Shown here: positions 1 through 6,680 of the stretch, one piece after another
Layout of the letters: each line of letters starts with the position of its first letter
Position numbering within the stretch: the stretch's first letter is position 1
Source: Oscillospiraceae bacterium
GTDB taxonomy: Bacteria > Bacillota > Clostridia > Oscillospirales > JAKOTC01
Assembly (NCBI GenBank): GCA_035353335.1
Contig: DAOPZJ010000034.1
Coordinates: 1 to 27,876, forward strand
DNA length: 27,876 bases
Reading direction: 5' to 3'
Made by a program: the position numbers and the translations under genes
Notes under the pieces: model-generated
Database searches by the model: none
The model's input: only the letters and a program-made list of their open reading frames with translations
What the model was told of the DNA's origin: nothing

Positions 1-861
1 ATGAACAATTTTGATCTTTTCATCATCGGAGGGGGCCCCGCGGGTATTTCCGCTGCGCTTTATGCAAAACGCGCGGGTGTTTCGGTATGCGTCGTTCACA
101 ATGGTATCGGTTCGCTCCGAAAAGCTGAGAAAATCGATAACTATTACGGCTTTTCCGGCTCGGTGAACGGAACAAAACTCTATCAGGACGGACTCGAACA
201 GGCCCGCAAATTGGGTATTGAAGTAGTTGAAGATGAAGTTGTCGGCATCGGGTATACAGGCACTTTTCTTATTAAAGGAAAAACCGATGAATATGAATCG
301 AGAGCCCTTTTAATTGCAACCGGCTCAAAGAGAACGACCCCGAAAATCAATAACTTTACTGATTTTGAGGGAAAAGGCGTCAGCTACTGCGCAGTCTGTG
401 ACGGGTTTTTCTATCGCGGGAAAAATGCGGCTGTACTCGGCAGCGGCGATTATGCTCTCGCGGAAGCCGAGGAACTCAAGCATGTCGCATCGAGTGTGAC
501 AATTTTGACGGACGGTGAACCATCCGTTACCGATTTCGGTGAATTCACGGTTATAACCGACAAAATCGCCTCGTTAAAAGGGGAAGAACGGCTCGGAGAG
601 GTCGAATTCGTTAACGGAACCACCCTGCCCGTCTCCGGTCTGTTCGTCGCCATCGGCGTCGCCGGTGCGACTGACTTTGCCAAAAAGCTCGGCGCGGTCA
701 CCAAGGGCGCAGCAATCGTGACAGACGAGAACGGCAGAACGAATTTACCCGGACTTTTTGCCGCGGGCGACTGCACGGGCGGATTGATGCAGGTATCAAT
801 CGCGGTATCAAAAGGCGCTTCGGCAGGACTTGCGGCGGTGGAATTTATAAGGCAAAAATAA
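1..861 (+). CDS. Thioredoxin reductase-like FAD/pyridine-nucleotide oxidoreductase
   Basis: A 286-residue flavoprotein of the thioredoxin reductase fold. Visible features are an N-terminal FAD-binding GGGPAG (about residues 10-15), a redox-active CAVC pair (C130, C133) followed by DG, a second Rossmann loop GSGDYA (147-152), and a C-terminal FAD motif GLFAAGDC. The family passes electrons through FAD to a disulfide in thioredoxin or a similar partner in the cytoplasm. The usual NADPH 2'-phosphate motif HRRxxxR is not visible; the equivalent stretch reads ILTDGEPS. The protein is also shorter than typical TrxB (about 310). The electron donor is therefore uncertain: it could be NADPH, NADH or ferredoxin, as in the pyridine-nucleotide-independent clostridial enzymes. 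The ATG at base 1 matches the family's usual N-terminus, but the ribosome binding site lies outside the window. No thioredoxin gene is in view. Confidence 0.85.
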   Translation: MNNFDLFIIGGGPAGISAALYAKRAGVSVCVVHNGIGSLRKAEKIDNYYGFSGSVNGTKLYQDGLEQARKLGIEVVEDEVVGIGYTGTFLIKGKTDEYESRALLIATGSKRTTPKINNFTDFEGKGVSYCAVCDGFFYRGKNAAVLGSGDYALAEAEELKHVASSVTILTDGEPSVTDFGEFTVITDKIASLKGEERLGEVEFVNGTTLPVSGLFVAIGVAGATDFAKKLGAVTKGAAIVTDENGRTNLPGLFAAGDCTGGLMQVSIAVSKGASAGLAAVEFIRQK

Positions 862-888
862 TACCGGAACTGCATGACCATTACCGAT

Positions 889-928
889 AAAAAAACGGCG
901 GCCGGAAAAAACCGACCGCTGTTTTTTT
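889..928. terminator. Bidirectional intrinsic terminator
   Basis: A 12-bp stem with one mismatch and one G-U pair (arms 894-905 and 912-923) has a loop of six A. It is followed by seven T on the plus strand and flanked by an A-run that becomes a T-run on the minus strand. It sits between the convergent reductase (ends 861) and the P-loop gene (ends 941), so it can serve both. Confidence 0.85.
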
Positions 929-940
929 AAAAACATAGAA

Positions 941-1348
941 TTAAATATACTGTTTTACGCTCTCCGGAAGCTCAGAGATGTCCGCAGACACTGTGAAGAC
1001 GAGTTGAACACCGTGCGGTACCGAAAGCAATGCGACTTTTTCAAAGAACTTTTCCATTGCTTCGTAATCGCGCGGACAGATCTTAAAGAGTCCATCTACG
1101 TAGATATCGGTGATGTCGTAGTTTCCGGCTGTCAGACCCGCAAGAAATCCGTATAATTCGCCGAATCCCTCTACCCGGTATTCATCGATATCGATTAACT
1201 TTACCTGGAGTGAAAGGTCATAACGAAGCTTCATGCCTTTCTCGATGCAGACAACATTTCCTTTACTCTCTTTCGCGGCGCCGTTCACACCTTCAATCAG
1301 AAGTTTGGTCTTTCCCGAACCTTTTTTCCCGACGATCAGTTTCAACAT
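941..1348 (-). CDS. Small P-loop NTPase-like protein of unknown function
   Basis: A 135-residue protein starting with a Walker A loop GKKGSGKT (residues 7-14). It has a plausible Walker B strand DIYVD (81-85) and a late hydrophobic strand QLVFTVSAD that resembles a sensor strand. This matches a conserved small clostridial ATP-binding family, sometimes carrying a misleading PilT-like label; I know of no established function. It is too short to be a pilus motor ATPase. The start is supported by AGGAGG eight bases upstream. That ribosome binding site abuts the TAG stop of pgi (12-base gap), so the gene is co-transcribed with and probably translationally coupled to pgi. The bidirectional terminator lies just downstream. 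Confidence 0.75.
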   Translation of the reverse strand: MLKLIVGKKGSGKTKLLIEGVNGAAKESKGNVVCIEKGMKLRYDLSLQVKLIDIDEYRVEGFGELYGFLAGLTAGNYDITDIYVDGLFKICPRDYEAMEKFFEKVALLSVPHGVQLVFTVSADISELPESVKQYI

Positions 1349-1360
1349 TGGCGTTGCCTC

Positions 1361-2665
1361 CTATAACGATTTTGTTGGTTTGCCTAAGAGATTAAACATG
1401 TTTTTCTTATAAAATTCCACGCCCGGCTGGTTAAACGGATTGACTCCGAGCAGATACCCCGATATTGCGCAGGCCTTTTCAAAGAAGTAGACCATATAGC
1501 CGAAATTGAGTGCGTCGATTCTTTCAAACTCGAGCAGCAAACAAGGTACGCCGCCGTCGTTATGCGCGGATAAGGTGCCTTCCATCGCCATATTGTTGAC
1601 AAACGAAACGCCTTTACCCTCGAGATAATTTAAACCGTCGGCATCGCCCTCGCTGTAGCCGATGAGATATTCGGATTTAGGTTGTTTGAACCAGACAACC
1701 GTTTCGAACAGGTCTCTCCGGCCTTGCTGGATATACTGTCCCATTGAATGCAGGTCGGTGGAAAAGATCGCGCTTGATGGGAAGATGCCCTTGTTGTCCT
1801 TGCCTTCGCTCTCGCCGTAAAGCTGTTTGAACCACTCACCCATCATCGTGAAATCCGGCTCGAATCCCACCAGTATTTCGGTTGAAAAACCTTTACGGCA
1901 GAGGATATTGCGGATCGCAGCATATTTCAGGCAGACATTTGACTCGATGTCCGAATCACCTAACTCTTTCTGAGCACTTACCGCGCCGCGCATCACCGCG
2001 TCGATGTCGATGCCCGCAACCGCCATCGGAAGCAATCCCGGCGCGGTCAAAACGGAATAGCGGCCGCCGATGTCATCGGCAATCGTAAAGGTCTCATATC
2101 CCTCTTTATTCGCAAGCGCTTTTAAAGTACCGCGTTCTTTGTCGGTTGTGACGAAAATACGATCCTTGGCGCCTGCGCCGTATTTTTTCTGCATCAGATC
2201 GGTAAACGCCCGGAATGCGATGGCAGGTTCAGTTGTCGTGCCCGACTTGGAGATGACATTGACGCAGACCTCGCGTTCTTCGCAATAATTCAAAAGCTGG
2301 TTCAGATAATCGGAACTGATATTGCAGCCGGCAAACAGGATTTGCGGCATATCGTTTGAAAACAGATTATACTGGCTTCCGCGCAGCAGTTCGATGGCCG
2401 CTCTCGCGCCGAGATAAGAACCGCCGATGCCGATGACGACTAAAACACCGCACATGCCGCGGATGCGTTTGGCCGTTGCCTTGATGTGTTCGAATTCGAC
2501 TTTATCATAATTTTCAGGCAGGTCGAGCCAGCCGAGAAAATCGTTCCCCGGACCTTTTTCGGAAATCAAAAGATTCTGCGCCGTCTCGGCCTGCACAGCG
2601 ATGGCTTTATATTCACTCTCATCGATAAATTTCGTTAAAAACCGTTCGTCCAGCTTGATTGACAC
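1361..2665 (-). CDS. pgi: Glucose-6-phosphate isomerase
   Basis: Interconverts glucose 6-phosphate and fructose 6-phosphate in the cytoplasm. It shows two SIS-type sugar-isomerase halves: VVIGIGGSYLGARA and SKSGTTTEP for phosphate binding, DIGGRYSVLTAPGLLP (PGI signature), and the C-terminal signature GVNPFNQPGVEFYKK. I place the start at GTG 2665, giving 434 residues against about 450 in related enzymes. AAGGGTGG lies seven bases upstream, and VSIKLDERF matches where the family begins. The longer frame (to 2734) and the in-frame ATG at 2695 are unlikely, because a good promoter overlaps them: its -10 box covers that ATG. The gene lies downstream of the carboxypeptidase gene but has this promoter of its own, and it reads into the P-loop gene. 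Confidence 0.93.
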   Translation of the reverse strand: MSIKLDERFLTKFIDESEYKAIAVQAETAQNLLISEKGPGNDFLGWLDLPENYDKVEFEHIKATAKRIRGMCGVLVVIGIGGSYLGARAAIELLRGSQYNLFSNDMPQILFAGCNISSDYLNQLLNYCEEREVCVNVISKSGTTTEPAIAFRAFTDLMQKKYGAGAKDRIFVTTDKERGTLKALANKEGYETFTIADDIGGRYSVLTAPGLLPMAVAGIDIDAVMRGAVSAQKELGDSDIESNVCLKYAAIRNILCRKGFSTEILVGFEPDFTMMGEWFKQLYGESEGKDNKGIFPSSAIFSTDLHSMGQYIQQGRRDLFETVVWFKQPKSEYLIGYSEGDADGLNYLEGKGVSFVNNMAMEGTLSAHNDGGVPCLLLEFERIDALNFGYMVYFFEKACAISGYLLGVNPFNQPGVEFYKKNMFNLLGKPTKSL

Positions 2666-2693
2666 CCGAAAACCACCCTTACCTGTTTTTTTC

Positions 2694-2722
2694 ATGATAC
2701 CATAACAGTGTGAAGAATTCAA
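2694..2722 (-). promoter_or_regulatory. Sigma-A-type promoter of pgi
   Basis: On the minus strand, TTGAAT (2717-2722) and TATCAT (2694-2699) are separated by exactly 17 bp. Transcription would begin near 2686, about 20 bases before the GTG start, with the Shine-Dalgarno in between. This rules out translation from the upstream ATG at 2695, which lies inside the -10 box. Confidence 0.75.
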
Positions 2723-2737
2723 GTGTATAACCAAGGT

Positions 2738-3955
2738 TTATGAACCCGCTGAGGTGTAGTTTTCCAATAACTCGATAAAGGCCTTCCACAAAGTCAGGCG
2801 TTCAACAGCCTGTGCCGCAACAAGAGGATATTCGCCCAATTTTTCGCCGTTTTCCGAGATGATTACGACTTTGCCGACGGTATCCCCCTGTACGATCGGT
2901 GCTGTCAGCCGCTCCGGGATTTCAGTCGAATAAGCCAAATTCTTCTCATTTCCCTTTTTAAGCAGGACATTCGGTATTACACCGGCGACCACTTCGATTT
3001 TCGATAAAGTCCCGCGCTTTACGGGCAATATAATCTTTTCGGAAGGCGGTTCAGGCGTCAATATTACATAATTCGCATAACCGAAATCAAGCAAAGTCCG
3101 TGCGGCAGAAAAACGGTCGTCGCTGGTTTCCGAACCGAAAACGGTCGCTACGAGCTTCAGGCCGTCACGCTCGGCAGTCGCTGTCAGACAGCAGCCCGCT
3201 TTATCGGTCGTTCCGGTTTTTAGGCCGGTAATTCCTTTATAAAACCGAACTAATTTATTCGTGTTGACGAGTTCGGTCGTCCCTCCGCGCAATGTATCCA
3301 TCCAAATCGTCGAATAATTGATGATCAATTGATGTTTGATCAATTCCGAAGCAGCGATTGCCGTGTCGCGAGCAGACGTAAAATGGTTGTCTTCGTCAAG
3401 GCCGCTTGCATTCATATAATGCGTATTCGCCATACTGAGTACTTCGGCTCTTTCGTTCATCATGCGCACGAAAGCATCTTCGGAGCCGGCGATAAATTCT
3501 GCAAGCGCAACTGTCGCGTCATTCGCGCTGCCGACTGCGACCGCTTTTAACAGATCGTCGACCGACATCACTTCGCCGACTTCGAGCCAAATCTGTGAAC
3601 CACCCATGCTTGCGGCATGTTCGCTGCAGGCCACCTGATCGTCCAATTTGATTTCGCCGCGTTCAAGCGCTTCCATAATCAACAGAAGGGACATAATTTT
3701 TGTGACTGAGGCGGGTGCCACTCTTGTATCGGCATTCTTTTCGAAAACAACCGTTCCCGTAGTCGGCTCAATCAGAATTGCATTCGGAGCTTTTATCGTT
3801 TCCGCATCCAGTACTGCATCGGGCCTTGCAGCTGTGACAACGACGTCATCGGAAATCTCATCTTCCGGCATGACATCCGCACCAATCGGAATCATACAGC
3901 TAACAATAAATAATATCGCTAAAACAACGGCGGACAGTTTTTTGAAGCATTTCAT
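2738..3955 (-). CDS. D-alanyl-D-alanine carboxypeptidase (class A low-molecular-weight PBP)
   Basis: Trims the terminal D-Ala from peptidoglycan pentapeptides outside the membrane. The three penicilloyl-serine transferase motifs are in order: SVTK (catalytic S83, K86), SAN (143-145) and KTGTT (from 246). An N-terminal hydrophobic signal of about 20 residues ends in IVSC, which could be cut by signal peptidase I or could be a weak lipobox. The C-terminal domain ends in an amphipathic helix-like stretch, as expected for the membrane anchor of the DacA/DacF type. I choose ATG 3955 (405 residues) because GAGGTG lies six bases upstream; the GTG at 3964 overlaps that ribosome binding site. There is no terminator before the pgi promoter. 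DacF-like is possible, but the exact ortholog is not decided by sequence alone. Confidence 0.9.
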   Translation of the reverse strand: MKCFKKLSAVVLAILFIVSCMIPIGADVMPEDEISDDVVVTAARPDAVLDAETIKAPNAILIEPTTGTVVFEKNADTRVAPASVTKIMSLLLIMEALERGEIKLDDQVACSEHAASMGGSQIWLEVGEVMSVDDLLKAVAVGSANDATVALAEFIAGSEDAFVRMMNERAEVLSMANTHYMNASGLDEDNHFTSARDTAIAASELIKHQLIINYSTIWMDTLRGGTTELVNTNKLVRFYKGITGLKTGTTDKAGCCLTATAERDGLKLVATVFGSETSDDRFSAARTLLDFGYANYVILTPEPPSEKIILPVKRGTLSKIEVVAGVIPNVLLKKGNEKNLAYSTEIPERLTAPIVQGDTVGKVVIISENGEKLGEYPLVAAQAVERLTLWKAFIELLENYTSAGS

Positions 3956-3986
3956 AATGATCACCTCGGTGAATCATATGCCGGTA

Positions 3987-4015
3987 TTGCCCCAAAAAGC
4001 CCAAAGTGATATACT
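3987..4015 (+). promoter_or_regulatory. Probable promoter of the DUF2461 gene
   Basis: TTGCCC (3987-3992) and TATACT (4010-4015) are separated by 17 bp in the divergent gap. Transcription would start near 4022, about 40 bases before the ATG at 4063. The -35 box is only a partial match. I see no convincing promoter for the divergent carboxypeptidase gene in the same gap. Confidence 0.5.
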
Positions 4016-4062
4016 TTAAAAATCGAAAGACACGTATTTTTTAGCGTCAAGGAGTATTGTTT

Positions 4063-4743
4063 ATGTCTTTCAGCGAAAAAACCATTCAATTTTTAATCGA
4101 AAATAAAATTGAAAACAGCCGGGATTGGTTCACGGCACATAAAGCGGATTATCTTCGTTTTGTCGTGCAGCCGCTCGCCGAGTTTGTTACGGCTCTGACT
4201 CCCCCGATGCTCGAAATTGACCCAATGTTTGACTGCGAGCCTAAAATCAATCGCGCAATCTCCCATATTTACCGAGACACACGTTTTTCAAAGGATAAAA
4301 CGATTTTCCGAGATGTGGTATGGTGTCTTTTTATCCGCGATAAAAAGCTGTTTCATAATCTCCCGGGCTTTTTCTTTGAACTCTCTCCGCGGGGTTTTCG
4401 GTACGGCTGCGGCTTTTACATCGCCGAGCCGGCGACGATGGCAAATATCAGGCAGTTTGTGCTGACAAACAATCCTTTCTTTGAAAAAGCAAAAGAAGCA
4501 TTCGACCGTCAAAAAATCTTTAATCTTGACGGAGATTGTTATAAAAAGACCCGCTTTCCCGATCAATCCGAGGAACTTCGTAAATGGCTGGACTTGAAAG
4601 ATATCTGCTTTATCTGCGACAACATAGATTTCGATTTACTATACAGCGAAGAGCTATCCAAAAAAGTTGCCGATGATTTAAAAATACTTACGCCCGAATA
4701 CCGATTTTTGCTGCTTGCGTCAATCAGCGGGACAGTTGAATAA
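4063..4743 (+). CDS. DUF2461 family protein
   Basis: A 226-residue soluble protein matching DUF2461 (TIGR02453-type). It shows the N-terminal FL...N...RDWF..H..DY pattern, then INRAISHIYRDTRFSKDKT near residues 65-85, then a segment with FFFELSPRGFRYGCGFY. The family is widespread and its biochemical role is not established. The ATG at 4063 has AAGGAG eight bases upstream; a TTG at 4057 is in frame but too close to that site. The gene stands alone between a divergent carboxypeptidase and a convergent Gfo/Idh dehydrogenase, with a GC-rich hairpin after it. Confidence 0.82.
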   Translation: MSFSEKTIQFLIENKIENSRDWFTAHKADYLRFVVQPLAEFVTALTPPMLEIDPMFDCEPKINRAISHIYRDTRFSKDKTIFRDVVWCLFIRDKKLFHNLPGFFFELSPRGFRYGCGFYIAEPATMANIRQFVLTNNPFFEKAKEAFDRQKIFNLDGDCYKKTRFPDQSEELRKWLDLKDICFICDNIDFDLLYSEELSKKVADDLKILTPEYRFLLLASISGTVE

Positions 4744-4787
4744 CATACCATTATTTTGCCCATAACATTTGAAAATGTATAACTACA

Positions 4788-4814
4788 AAGCGCCGCACCA
4801 ATGGTGCGGCGCTT
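4788..4814. terminator. Strong hairpin between convergent genes
   Basis: Perfect 12-bp arms AAGCGCCGCACC and GGTGCGGCGCTT enclose a three-base loop. The downstream T-content is modest on both strands (TTACTTT on plus, TTTGTAGTT on minus), so termination is likely but not textbook. It separates the DUF2461 gene (+) from the Gfo/Idh gene (-). Confidence 0.7.
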
Positions 4815-4831
4815 ACTTTGCTCTATAAATT

Positions 4832-6166
4832 TTATTGAATATCAACTGCCGGGATGTCCATAATGCATCTGTTTTTCATGGAATCATCGGCGCGGAAAAC
4901 GGCCAGGTGCCCGTAGACTGAATCGGCGATGCTGGTGCAAGACAAAGACGGTTTACCGCCCTGCACATATTGAACAAAATCCTCGACAAGACGCTGATCG
5001 CCGCCTCCGTGACCACCGTTGACGCCAGAGGTATCTCCGTTAATGTTCAAATCCACGATCTCTTCCGAATATTCGCATCCAGGACGCGGATCGATCATGC
5101 GTACGACAAATCGGGATTCATCGGCGACGCCGGTGATCTCCCCCTTTGTGCCTACGATATGGATGGTACGCTGCGGTTTTGCTGCGCCTCCGAGCATATT
5201 GTGCGATGCGGTCACTCCGTTTTGAAAACGGATGTTGACTGTTTGATGGTCTACTGTCTCATTGTCGCATTTATAAACACAGCGGCCGTAGATACTGTCG
5301 GTCTTGAGCGTCGCTTCTTTATCTGCAAGCGTGGGATTTTTGAGGTGTTCAAGGTTGTCCCAGACATAGAAAGACCAACGGTCGGGATGATCAAGGTAAT
5401 TCTTTCGGGCTGAGTAAAGACATTTGGATTCCACTTCCGGCGGGCAGTCGACAAGACAGCGGGTTCCGGCTCCGGCGGGAGCTTTTTCGGGCTTGAATTG
5501 AAAGTTGGAACCGAAACTGGATACTGCGGCGGGTACGATTCCGCTCATCATCCACATGATCATATCAATGTCGTGGCAGCATTTTGCCAGCAGCATGGAA
5601 TTGTGTCCAGCCTGAGCGGTATTTCGCCATTTGCCGCGGATATAGCCCACCGCAATATGGTGGTAAGAGACATTCTCCGTCGTCTCTATAGCAACGATTT
5701 CACCGATATCACCGGCGGCAACGCGCTTTTTCACTTCAACATAAAACGGGGCATAACGCATGACATGGCAGATCATCACGCGGCGTTTATTTTCTCGCGC
5801 GGCCCGAACCAACTCCCACATCTCTTTCTCATTGATTGCGAAGGGTTTTTCGAGCAGTATATGATAACCCGCTCTTAACAGCGGAATTGAGGTGGCGACA
5901 TGCTGTTGATCCATCGTGCCGTTGATTACGGCATCCGCAAAACGAGGTACCGTCGCAAGAGCCTCCGCTGATCCAAAGAGCGATTCATTTGAGAGATTGT
6001 AGAGTTTTTGAATCTGCGCCCGGCGAAGGGGATTCGGATCCGCGACGCCGACGATTTTTAATTTATCCGGGTTGTTCTGGGCAAAAAACGCGTAAGTGAG
6101 CGACCGATGACCGCCTCCGACGATGACAGCGTTAAGCGGTTGCCCAAGTACGGATTCATGAAACAT
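4832..6166 (-). CDS. Gfo/Idh/MocA family NAD(P)-dependent oxidoreductase
   Basis: A 444-residue cytoplasmic dehydrogenase. The N-terminal Rossmann domain has VIVGGG (15-19); the family EKP motif (106-108) carries the usual catalytic lysine; and CCHDID (196-201) matches the conserved active-site histidine region of the C-terminal domain. Members oxidise or reduce sugars, inositols or related cyclic polyols; the substrate cannot be named here. A segment near residues 235-255 carries three cysteines (RCLVDCPPEVESKC), a feature of one subgroup, possibly structural. The ATG at 6166 has AAGGAAGG ten bases upstream, and a clear promoter lies above it. The gene is transcribed alone, divergent from the T-box/trpB2 unit, with the 4788-4814 hairpin downstream. 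Confidence 0.88.
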   Translation of the reverse strand: MFHESVLGQPLNAVIVGGGHRSLTYAFFAQNNPDKLKIVGVADPNPLRRAQIQKLYNLSNESLFGSAEALATVPRFADAVINGTMDQQHVATSIPLLRAGYHILLEKPFAINEKEMWELVRAARENKRRVMICHVMRYAPFYVEVKKRVAAGDIGEIVAIETTENVSYHHIAVGYIRGKWRNTAQAGHNSMLLAKCCHDIDMIMWMMSGIVPAAVSSFGSNFQFKPEKAPAGAGTRCLVDCPPEVESKCLYSARKNYLDHPDRWSFYVWDNLEHLKNPTLADKEATLKTDSIYGRCVYKCDNETVDHQTVNIRFQNGVTASHNMLGGAAKPQRTIHIVGTKGEITGVADESRFVVRMIDPRPGCEYSEEIVDLNINGDTSGVNGGHGGGDQRLVEDFVQYVQGGKPSLSCTSIADSVYGHLAVFRADDSMKNRCIMDIPAVDIQ

Positions 6167-6232
6167 CAGGGTGTTACCTTCCTTTTCTCACGAGCAGAAC
6201 AGTATTGCTCCGCCGCTTATTATTTCCTGCCT

Positions 6233-6261
6233 ATTATACAAATAAAGTGGAAAAACCGCAA
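6233..6261 (-). promoter_or_regulatory. Promoter of the Gfo/Idh gene
   Basis: On the minus strand, TTGCGG (6256-6261), a 17-bp spacer and a perfect TATAAT (6233-6238). Predicted transcription start is near 6226, giving a leader of about 60 bases. The leader contains a small hairpin-forming GAGCA/TGCTC pair (6192-6210) just before the ribosome binding site. Confidence 0.75.
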
Positions 6262-6294
6262 TACGAAGTTACTGTAAATATTTTAAAATAAGTG

Positions 6295-6323
6295 TTGACA
6301 ATCTTTTTTTCATGTGCTATGAT
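6295..6323 (+). promoter_or_regulatory. Promoter of the T-box/trpB2 unit
   Basis: A perfect TTGACA (6295-6300), 17-bp spacer, and TATGAT (6318-6323). Transcription would start near 6330, at the beginning of the T-box leader. Confidence 0.9.
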
Positions 6324-6329
6324 AACCGC

Positions 6330-6604
6330 AATTGAACAGCCGCGAAACCGTTGAGCGAGAGAAGTAGCCGCTGTTGCCGAAACTCAGAGAGTCGTTGGTT
6401 GGTGCGAAACGACATGAGGCACACAGGTGAATGGCCTCGCGAGGGCAGCCCGAAATGTTAAAGTAGGCGCTGACGCGAATGCAGCGTTATTGCAAGGATA
6501 TGTGATTGCATATCAAAGAGGCGGACATTGTTATCAATGTCAAATTGGGTGGCACCGCAGAAGCATGGCTTTTGTCCCATAGTACGGGACAGAGGTCTTT
6601 TTTA
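6330..6604 (+). ncRNA. T-box riboswitch, tRNA-Trp type
   Basis: A complete T-box leader that senses uncharged tRNA. The AGTA-type motif of the specifier loop lies near 6360-6368. Stem I arms pair around it (GCGAG with CTCGC; CTGT/TGCC with GGCA/ACAG). The apical AGAGAG...GGTTGGTGCGAA region follows. The 3' specifier side reads GAA-TGG-CC, so the specifier codon is UGG (6432-6434), for tryptophan. A stem-III-like hairpin spans 6497-6514 (GATATG/CATATC). The T-box sequence TTGGGTGGCACCGC (6545-6558) has UGGC, which would pair with a GCCA acceptor end; this fits bacterial tRNA-Trp with discriminator G. GCGG (6521-6524) can pair with the CCGC of the T-box. Uncharged tRNA-Trp is expected to stabilise the antiterminator and switch on trpB2. 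Confidence 0.95.
6567..6603 (+). terminator. T-box regulated intrinsic terminator
   Basis: The stem of GGCTTTTGTCCC (6567-6578) with GGGACAGAGGTC (6586-6597) has 12 pairs including G-U pairs. The loop is seven bases, followed by six T. It is the terminator half of the leader switch and lies 77 bases before the trpB2 start. Confidence 0.9.
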
Positions 6605-6680
6605 TTGTTTGAATTCGATTTCCTCCCGTACTGAAAATGACAATCACAGGCAGTTCAAAAAATTTTAGGAGGAAACCGAA

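Noticed and set aside
2738..3955. A vancomycin-resistance cluster, given a D-Ala-D-Ala carboxypeptidase and a VanW protein in the same window
   Set aside because: The carboxypeptidase is the penicillin-binding serine type (SxxK, SAN, KTG), not the metallo-enzyme VanY/VanX. It lies 14 kb from VanW, and there are no vanA/H/X/R/S genes.
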